Part shown: positions 58,294-64,000 of the stretch, one piece after another
Layout of the letters: every line of letters begins with the position of its first letter
How positions within the stretch are numbered: position 1 is the first letter of the stretch
Source: Mycolicibacterium wolinskyi
Lineage (GTDB): Bacteria; Actinomycetota; Actinomycetes; Mycobacteriales; Mycobacteriaceae
Assembly: GCF_002101965.1 (NCBI RefSeq)
Contig: NZ_LQQA01000029.1
Span: forward strand, 452,148-516,147
DNA length: 64,000 nucleotides
Direction of reading: 5' to 3'
The notes under the pieces: model-generated
What the model was told of the DNA's origin: nothing
Seen by the model: the letters and a program-made list of their open reading frames with translations, nothing else
The model's database searches: none
Translations under genes and position numbers: made by a program

Positions 58294-61200
58294 GCAGGTT
58301 GATTTTCGAGCACCAGCGTCGGCTGGCTCCGCCGACCACCCGCAAGGGCACCATCACGATCGAACCGCCGCCGCAGCTGCCGCGGTTGGTGCCGCCATCG
58401 TTGTTGCGCCGGGTGCTGCCGTACCTGATCGTGATCCTGATCGTCGGCATGATCGTGGCCCTGGTGGCCACCGGGATGCGGCTCATCTCGCCCACCACGC
58501 TGTTCTTCCCGTTCGTGCTGCTGCTGGCCGCAACCGCGCTGTATCGCGGATCGGACAACAAGATGCGCACCGAGGAGGTCGACGCCGAGCGCGCCGACTA
58601 CCTGCGGTACCTGTCGGTCGTCCGCGACAACGTCCGCGCCCATGCCAGCGAGCAGCGGCAGGCGCTGGAGTGGTCGCACCCCGAACCGGAGGTGCTCACC
58701 ACCATCCCCGGCACCCGCAGGCAGTGGGAGCGCGACCCGCGCGATCGCGACTTCCTGGTGCTGCGCGCCGGTCTGCACGATGTGCCGTTGGATGCGGCGC
58801 TCAAGGTCAAGGACACCGCCGACGAGATCGACCTGGAACCCGTGTCGCACAGCACGTTGCGCGGTCTGCTCGATGTGCAGCGCACGGTGCGTGACGCGCC
58901 CACCGGCATCGATGTGGCAAAACTGGCCCGTATCACCGTGATCGGTGAAGCCGACGAGGTCCGCGCGGCGATCCGGGCGTGGATCGCGCAGGCCGTCACC
59001 TGGCACGACCCCACGATGGTCGGGGTGGCCCTGGCCGCACCCGGCGTCGACTCCGACGACTGGTCCTGGCTGAAATGGCTTCCGCACGTGGACGTTCCCG
59101 GCGAAGCCGACGGTGTCGGCCCGGCCAGGTACCTGACGACGAGCGTCGCCGAACTGCGGGAGCGGCTCGCGCCCGCGTTGGCCGACCGCCCGCCGTTCCC
59201 GTCCGAGCCGGATCAGGCCACCAAGCATCTGCTGGTGGTGCTCGACGATCCCGATGCCGATCCCGACGATATCGCCCGCCGTCCGGGGCTGACCGGCGTG
59301 ACCGTGATCCACCGCTCGGACAAGCTGCCCAACCGCGAGCAGTACCCGGACCCCGAGCGCCCGATCCTGCGGGTGGCCGACGGGCGCATCGAACGCTGGC
59401 AGAGCAGCGGATGGCAGCCCTACATCGACACGGCCGACGCGATGTCGGCGGCCGAGGCCGGGCACATCGCACGGCGGCTGTCGCGCTGGGATTCCAATCC
59501 CGGCTACATCCGGTCGAGCTCGACCGGCGGCGCGACCTTCACCACGCTGCTGGGTATTCCCGACGCGTCGGCGCTCGACGTCGCGAGCTTGTGGGCGCCC
59601 CGTACCCGCGACGACGAACTGCGGGTGCCGATCGGCGTCACCGCGACCGGCGAGCCGCTCTACTTCGACCTCAAGGACGAAGCCGAGGGCGGTATGGGTC
59701 CGCACGGCCTCATGATCGGTATGACGGGCTCTGGAAAGTCCCAGACTTTGATGTCGATCCTGTTGTCGTTGTTGACAACCCATTCGGCCGAGCGGCTGAT
59801 CGTGATCTACGCCGACTTCAAGGGCGAGGCCGGCGCCGACATCTTCCGCAACTTCCCGCAGGTCGTCGCGGTCATCTCGAACATGGCCGAGAAGCGGTCG
59901 CTCGCCGACCGGTTCGCCGACACCCTGCGCGGTGAGGTGGCCCGTCGCGAGCAGCTGCTCAAGGAGTCCGGCCGCCGCGTACAGGGAAGTGCCTTCAACT
60001 CGGTCACCGAGTACGAGGCCGCGATCGCTGCCGGACACGATCTGCCGCCCATGCCGACGCTGTTCGTCGTCGCCGACGAGTTCACGCTGATGCTGGCCGA
60101 TCATCCCGAGTACGCGGACCTGTTCGATTACGTTGCCCGCAAGGGCCGCTCGTTCCGCATCCACATCCTGTTCGCGTCACAGACGCTGGACGTGGGCCGG
60201 ATCAAGGACATCGACAAGAACACCTCCTACCGGATCGGTCTGAAGGTGGCCAGCCCGAGCATCTCGCGTCAGATCATCGGGGTCGAGGACGCCTATCACA
60301 TCGAATCCGGCCGCGAGCACAAGGGCGAAGGCTTCCTGGTGCCCGCGCCGGGCGCGGTGCCGATCAAGTTCCGCAGCACCTACGTCGACGGCATCTACGA
60401 TCCGCCGCGTGCCGAGAAATCCATTGTGGTGCGCGCACTTCCGCAGCCTCAGGTGTTCACGGCGTCGCGCGTGGAACCCGAGCCCGACACCGTCATCGCC
60501 AGCTCGGATGTTGACGGAGCCGAGGCGACGGTGTTGCCGCCGCGCAAGCTGATCGCCACGATCGGCGACCAGCTGGCCACCTACGGCCCGAAGGCGCCGA
60601 CGCTGTGGCTGCCGCCACTCGACGAGGCCATCGCTCTGGCCGACGTGCTCGCCGGAACCGAGGTGGAGCCCGGGCAGCTGCGCTGGCCGCTCGGCGAGAT
60701 CGACAAGCCGTTCGAGATGCGCCGCGACGCGCTGGTGTTCGACGCCAACTCGTCGGCCGCCAACGTGCTCATCCACGGCGGCCCGCGATCGGGCAAATCG
60801 ACTGCGCTGCAGACGTTCATCCTGTCGGCGGCCGCTCTGCACTCGCCGCGCGAGGTCACGTTCTACTGCCTGGACTACGGCGGGGGCAAGCTGGCCGGGC
60901 TCGGCGATCTCGCCCATGTCGGTAGCGTCGCGACGCCGCTGGAACCGGAGCGGATCCGGCGTACGTTCGGCGAGCTCGAGCAACTGCTGCGGGCGCGCCA
61001 GCGGCAGGGCGCGGTGAACCGCCAGAGCGGCGGCTACACCGACGGCTATGGCGAGGTGTTCCTCGTGATCGACAACCTCTACGCCTTCAGCCGCGACAAC
61101 ACCGACACGTTCAACACCCGTAACCCGTTGCTGGCCAAGGTCACCGAGCTCGCCAACAGCGGTATGGCCTACGGCATCCACGTCGTCATCACCACGCCGA

Positions 61201-62273
61201 ACTGGCTTGAGGTACCGCTGGCGATGCGCGACGGCCTGGGGCTGCGGCTGGAACTCAAGCTGCACGACAGCCACGACAGCATCGTGCGCGTGGTCGGCGC
61301 GCTGCGCAGGCCTGCCGACGCGGTGCCGGCCGACCAGCCGGGCCGCGGCCTGACGATGGCCGCCGAGCACTTCCTGTTCGCCGAGCCGGCACTGAGCGAC
61401 ATCGCCGTCATCAACGCGCGCTACCCGGGCGTCAGTGCACCACCGGTGCGGCTGCTGCCGAGTGACCTCGCCCCTTCGGCGCTCGCGCCGCTGTACCCGG
61501 CGCCCGAGACGGTCGTCATCGGGCAGCGGGAGGAAGATCTGGCGCCGGTCGCGATCGACTTCGCGAGCAACCCGTTGCTCACGGTGTTCGGCGATTCGAA
61601 GTCGGGCAAGACGACGCTGCTGCGCCACATCATCCGGACGATCCGCGAGAACTCGCAGCCCGATCAGGTCGCGTTCACGGTGATCGACCGGCGGCTGCAC
61701 CTCGTGGACGAACCGTTGTTCCCGGACAACGAGTACACCGCGAACATCGACCGGGTGCTGCCCGCGATGCTGGGTCTGTCGGCGCTCATCGAGAAGCGGC
61801 GCCCGCCGGCCGATCTGTTCCCCGAGGAACTCAAGAAGTGGACGTACTCCGGGCACACCCACTACCTGATCATCGATGACGTCGACCAGATTCCCGACGG
61901 TCCGGCAGTCAGTGGGCCGTTCGTCGGGCAGCGACCGTGGACCAACATCGTCGCGCTGCTGGCCGAAGCATCCGACCTCGGACTGCGCGTCATCGTGACC
62001 GCCCGCGCCACCGGTTCGGCACACGCGGTGATGACCGCGCCGCTGTTGCGTCGCCTCAACGATCTGCAGGCGACGACCCTGATGCTGTCGGGCAATCCGG
62101 CCGACAGCGGCAAGATCCGCGGCCACCGGTTCGCCCGATTCCCGGCCGGGCGCGGCATGCTCCTCGGCGACGGCGATTCGCCGGAGTACATCCAACTCGT
62201 CAATCCGCTCGGCGCCGATGCGGCGCTGTCGGTGAACAACGGAACCCGCAACATAGGAAAGGAATACCGATGA
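58290..62273 (+). CDS. eccC3: ESX-3 FtsK/SpoIIIE-type motor ATPase EccC3
   Basis: 1327 residues, an undivided EccC as usual for ESX-3 (unlike the split EccCa1/Cb1 of ESX-1). Two membrane helices lie at about residues 45-90 (LIVILIVGMIVALVA and LFFPFVLLLAATAL), then a DUF domain and three ATPase domains with Walker A loops GMTGSGKS near residue 478, GGPRSGKST near 831 and GDSKSGKTT near 1102. It recognises C-terminal signals of EsxG/EsxH and PE/PPE cargo and powers export. The ATG at 58290 overlaps eccB3 by ATGA; a frame running back into eccB3 is not genuine. Confidence 0.97.
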   Translation: MSRLIFEHQRRLAPPTTRKGTITIEPPPQLPRLVPPSLLRRVLPYLIVILIVGMIVALVATGMRLISPTTLFFPFVLLLAATALYRGSDNKMRTEEVDAERADYLRYLSVVRDNVRAHASEQRQALEWSHPEPEVLTTIPGTRRQWERDPRDRDFLVLRAGLHDVPLDAALKVKDTADEIDLEPVSHSTLRGLLDVQRTVRDAPTGIDVAKLARITVIGEADEVRAAIRAWIAQAVTWHDPTMVGVALAAPGVDSDDWSWLKWLPHVDVPGEADGVGPARYLTTSVAELRERLAPALADRPPFPSEPDQATKHLLVVLDDPDADPDDIARRPGLTGVTVIHRSDKLPNREQYPDPERPILRVADGRIERWQSSGWQPYIDTADAMSAAEAGHIARRLSRWDSNPGYIRSSSTGGATFTTLLGIPDASALDVASLWAPRTRDDELRVPIGVTATGEPLYFDLKDEAEGGMGPHGLMIGMTGSGKSQTLMSILLSLLTTHSAERLIVIYADFKGEAGADIFRNFPQVVAVISNMAEKRSLADRFADTLRGEVARREQLLKESGRRVQGSAFNSVTEYEAAIAAGHDLPPMPTLFVVADEFTLMLADHPEYADLFDYVARKGRSFRIHILFASQTLDVGRIKDIDKNTSYRIGLKVASPSISRQIIGVEDAYHIESGREHKGEGFLVPAPGAVPIKFRSTYVDGIYDPPRAEKSIVVRALPQPQVFTASRVEPEPDTVIASSDVDGAEATVLPPRKLIATIGDQLATYGPKAPTLWLPPLDEAIALADVLAGTEVEPGQLRWPLGEIDKPFEMRRDALVFDANSSAANVLIHGGPRSGKSTALQTFILSAAALHSPREVTFYCLDYGGGKLAGLGDLAHVGSVATPLEPERIRRTFGELEQLLRARQRQGAVNRQSGGYTDGYGEVFLVIDNLYAFSRDNTDTFNTRNPLLAKVTELANSGMAYGIHVVITTPNWLEVPLAMRDGLGLRLELKLHDSHDSIVRVVGALRRPADAVPADQPGRGLTMAAEHFLFAEPALSDIAVINARYPGVSAPPVRLLPSDLAPSALAPLYPAPETVVIGQREEDLAPVAIDFASNPLLTVFGDSKSGKTTLLRHIIRTIRENSQPDQVAFTVIDRRLHLVDEPLFPDNEYTANIDRVLPAMLGLSALIEKRRPPADLFPEELKKWTYSGHTHYLIIDDVDQIPDGPAVSGPFVGQRPWTNIVALLAEASDLGLRVIVTARATGSAHAVMTAPLLRRLNDLQATTLMLSGNPADSGKIRGHRFARFPAGRGMLLGDGDSPEYIQLVNPLGADAALSVNNGTRNIGKEYR

Positions 62274-62581
62274 CTCTTCGTGTAGTCCCCGAAGGCCTGA
62301 CCGCGGCCAGCGCGGCGGTGGAGGCGTTGACGGCACGGTTGGCGGCCGCGCATGCGGCGGCGGCGCCGGTGGTGTCGACGGTGGTTCCGCCTGCCGCTGA
62401 CGCGGTTTCGTTGCAGACGGCCACAGGGTTCAGTGCGCACGGTGCGCAGCATTCGGCGCTGGCCGCCCATGGTGTGGAGGAGCTGGGCCGGTCCGGTGTC
62501 GGCGTCGGCGAGTCGGGCGCGAGCTATGCGACCGGTGATGCGATGGCGGCGTCGTCGTACCTGATCGCGCGCGGGGTCTGA
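62270..62581 (+). CDS. PE5: PE-family protein PE5
   Basis: 103 residues, only the PE domain: two helices around a short turn, with VVPEGLTAASAAVEALTARL at the start and the YxxxD/E secretion motif as YATGD near residue 87. The second residue block carries PE-like PP near residue 41 in place of the classical Pro-Glu start. PE5 pairs with PPE4 and is exported by ESX-3; in M. tuberculosis it is Rv0285. The ATG overlaps the eccC3 stop, and a two-base gap separates it from PPE4. Confidence 0.94.
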   Translation: MTLRVVPEGLTAASAAVEALTARLAAAHAAAAPVVSTVVPPAADAVSLQTATGFSAHGAQHSALAAHGVEELGRSGVGVGESGASYATGDAMAASSYLIARGV

Positions 62582-62582
62582 C

Positions 62583-64000
62583 GTGACTGCTCCCGTGTGG
62601 ATGGCCTTGCCCCCGGAGGTGCATTCGGCGCTGTTGTCCAGCGGGCCGGGTCCGGGGTCGTTGTTGGCCGCCGCGGGGGCTTGGCAGTCGCTGAGCGCTG
62701 AATATGCTTCGGCGGCAGCCGAACTGACCACTGTGTTGGGTGGGGTGCAGGCCGGTGCGTGGGAGGGGCCGAGTTCCGAGCAGTACGTGGCGGCCCACGG
62801 GCCCTACCTGACCTGGCTGGCGCAGCAGAGCGCGAACAGTGCGGCGGTGGCGGTTCAGCACGAGACGGCGGCGGCAGCGTATTCGACGGCGTTGGCGGCC
62901 ATGCCGACGCTGCCGGAACTGGCGCTCAACCATGTGGTGCACGGCGTGCTCGTGGCGACGAACTTCTTCGGTATCAACACGATTCCGATCGCGCTCAACG
63001 AGGCCGATTACGTGCGGATGTGGGTTCAGGCCGCGACGACGATGAGTACGTATCAGGCGGTGTCGGGCGCGGCGGTCGCCGCGACGCCGACGAGCTTGCC
63101 GGCCCCCTTCCTGTTGAAACCCGGTGTGGGCGAGGCGGGAACGGCGTCGGCGAGCGCCCAGCAGATGGCCGCGCAAGGGCAGGCCGCGCAGAGCGGCAGC
63201 GCCCTCACCTACGCGGACGCCAGCAGCACCGAGCAGCTTGCCGAGGAGAATCCCTACCCCAATCTGCCGCAGTGGCTGGTGGATTACCTCAGCAACCCCT
63301 CGATGATCGGCGGCAAAGAGCTGCTGCAGTTCCTCAACGATCCGTTGGGCACCATCCAGGCGATGCTCGAAACCCTGCTGACGAACCCGTCCGCCTTCTT
63401 GACGACCTGGGGGCCGTTCCTGGCCGGCGTCCTCTACCAATTGATATTCCAGCCGGTGGGCTGGGGAACCTGGATCGGTATCGCGATCTCGCCGTTCCTG
63501 GTTCCGCTGCTCGGCATCGGACTTGCGGCACTCGGCTTCCTCGGCCTCATCCCGACCGATGCGCCACCCGCCGACGTTCCCGCTGACGAGAACACACCGG
63601 TCCCGGTTCGCGGCGATCAGAATCTGCCGATGGCAGGCATCTCCCCGGCCGGGGTTCCCGGACCGTCGGCTGGCGCGCCCGCCCCGAGCCCGGCGTCCGG
63701 ATCGGTTTCGGTGGTCACCCCCGCACCGGCCGCGCCGGCCGCCTTCGCGCCCTACGTGGTCAGCGGTAGCGATCCGGGTGAGGGGTTCACGCCGACGTTG
63801 CGGGACAAGTCGAGTGCGCAGGCTCCGGCGTCGGGGGTTCCGGCGGCGGCTTCTGGGGTGGCGGCGTCGTTGGCGGCGCGGCGTAGGCGGCGGCGTAAGC
63901 GTGGTGCTGAGGTCGAGGAGCACGCGTATGCCGATGCCTATATGGACTATGAGGGTCCGGGTGCTGATCCGGCGCCGGAGCCGCGGACGGGGGTGCGCAC
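62583..64000 (+). CDS. PPE4: PPE-family protein PPE4, C-terminus beyond the window
   Basis: 472 residues visible, open at the right edge. The first 180 residues are the PPE domain: WMALPPEVHSALLSSGPG start, WxG motif as AWEGPSSEQYV near residue 60 and an NFFGINTIPIALNEADYVRMW segment near 125, which contacts PE5 and the EspG3 chaperone. A hydrophobic region follows (ISPFLVPLLGIGLAALGFLGLIP near residue 305), then a proline/alanine-rich linker and a basic RRRRRRKR stretch before an acidic tail. PPE4 is known to take part in iron acquisition through ESX-3. GTG at 62583. esxG and esxH are expected just beyond. Confidence 0.94.
   Translation, partial: MTAPVWMALPPEVHSALLSSGPGPGSLLAAAGAWQSLSAEYASAAAELTTVLGGVQAGAWEGPSSEQYVAAHGPYLTWLAQQSANSAAVAVQHETAAAAYSTALAAMPTLPELALNHVVHGVLVATNFFGINTIPIALNEADYVRMWVQAATTMSTYQAVSGAAVAATPTSLPAPFLLKPGVGEAGTASASAQQMAAQGQAAQSGSALTYADASSTEQLAEENPYPNLPQWLVDYLSNPSMIGGKELLQFLNDPLGTIQAMLETLLTNPSAFLTTWGPFLAGVLYQLIFQPVGWGTWIGIAISPFLVPLLGIGLAALGFLGLIPTDAPPADVPADENTPVPVRGDQNLPMAGISPAGVPGPSAGAPAPSPASGSVSVVTPAPAAPAAFAPYVVSGSDPGEGFTPTLRDKSSAQAPASGVPAAASGVAASLAARRRRRRKRGAEVEEHAYADAYMDYEGPGADPAPEPRTGVR

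Overview
The window is high-GC actinobacterial DNA and reads as a fast-growing mycobacterium, very close to Mycolicibacterium (Mycobacterium) smegmatis. The right end is the start of the ESX-3 type VII secretion locus (eccA3-eccB3-eccC3-PE5-PPE4). It is preceded by a run of genes in the same order as M. tuberculosis Rv0269c-Rv0276 and Rv0281 (polD2, fadD2, fadE6, hydrolase, TetR, VOC protein, TetR, MPAB-type oxygenase, methyltransferase). Species and locus equivalences come from recognition of the protein families, not from a database search.

Layout. (1) 1-5065: a PucR-type regulator (cut by the left edge) diverges from a GABA operon, gabT / glutamate dehydrogenase / gabD; a small membrane protein follows. 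(2) 5206-10828: a long acyl-CoA dehydrogenase, an aconitase paralogue and an unusual GntR regulator that appears to carry two winged-helix domains. (3) 11100-22779: a tightly packed operon with an ABC importer of the iron(III)/small-molecule type, aldehyde dehydrogenase, cupin, isopropylmalate-type beta-decarboxylating dehydrogenase, Asp/Glu-racemase-like protein, DUF1537 acid-sugar kinase, class II aldolase/decarboxylase, Ldh-family dehydrogenase, ABM protein and a closing FadR-type regulator. Two classes of palindromes sit in front of it; one is repeated in front of the aconitase, so aconitase and operon look like one regulon. This is the best candidate here for an undescribed pathway, probably for a hydroxy- or sugar-acid. 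(4) 22829-24832: a class III CoA-transferase, hairpin-rich spacer and a STAS-domain protein. (5) 25081-32426: a complete L-rhamnose operon (mutarotase, MFS transporter, isomerase, bifunctional aldolase/lactaldehyde dehydrogenase, kinase, LacI regulator) behind a perfect 16-bp LacI-type palindrome. (6) 32427-33005: a gene-free block holding four AGCGAC-NNN-GTCGCT palindromes arranged as a large mirror-symmetric inverted repeat. (7) 33006-36577: lutCBA lactate-oxidation genes diverging from a FadR/LldR regulator, with twin perfect operators between; this can take the lactate made from rhamnose to pyruvate. (8) 36599-46023 and onward: lipoprotein, stand-alone LigD-type polymerase, fatty-acid activation and oxidation genes. 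(9) 47317-52253: an accessory block (methyltransferase, MmyB-type regulator, metallo-hydrolase, carboxylesterase, AraC regulator) interrupting the Rv0274-Rv0275c order. (10) 54775-64000: terminator, two IdeR-like boxes and the first five ESX-3 genes; PPE4 is cut by the right edge.

Many genes overlap by ATGA or GTGA, which sets their starts and argues for translational coupling. No tRNA, rRNA, insertion sequence, phage gene or CRISPR array was seen.
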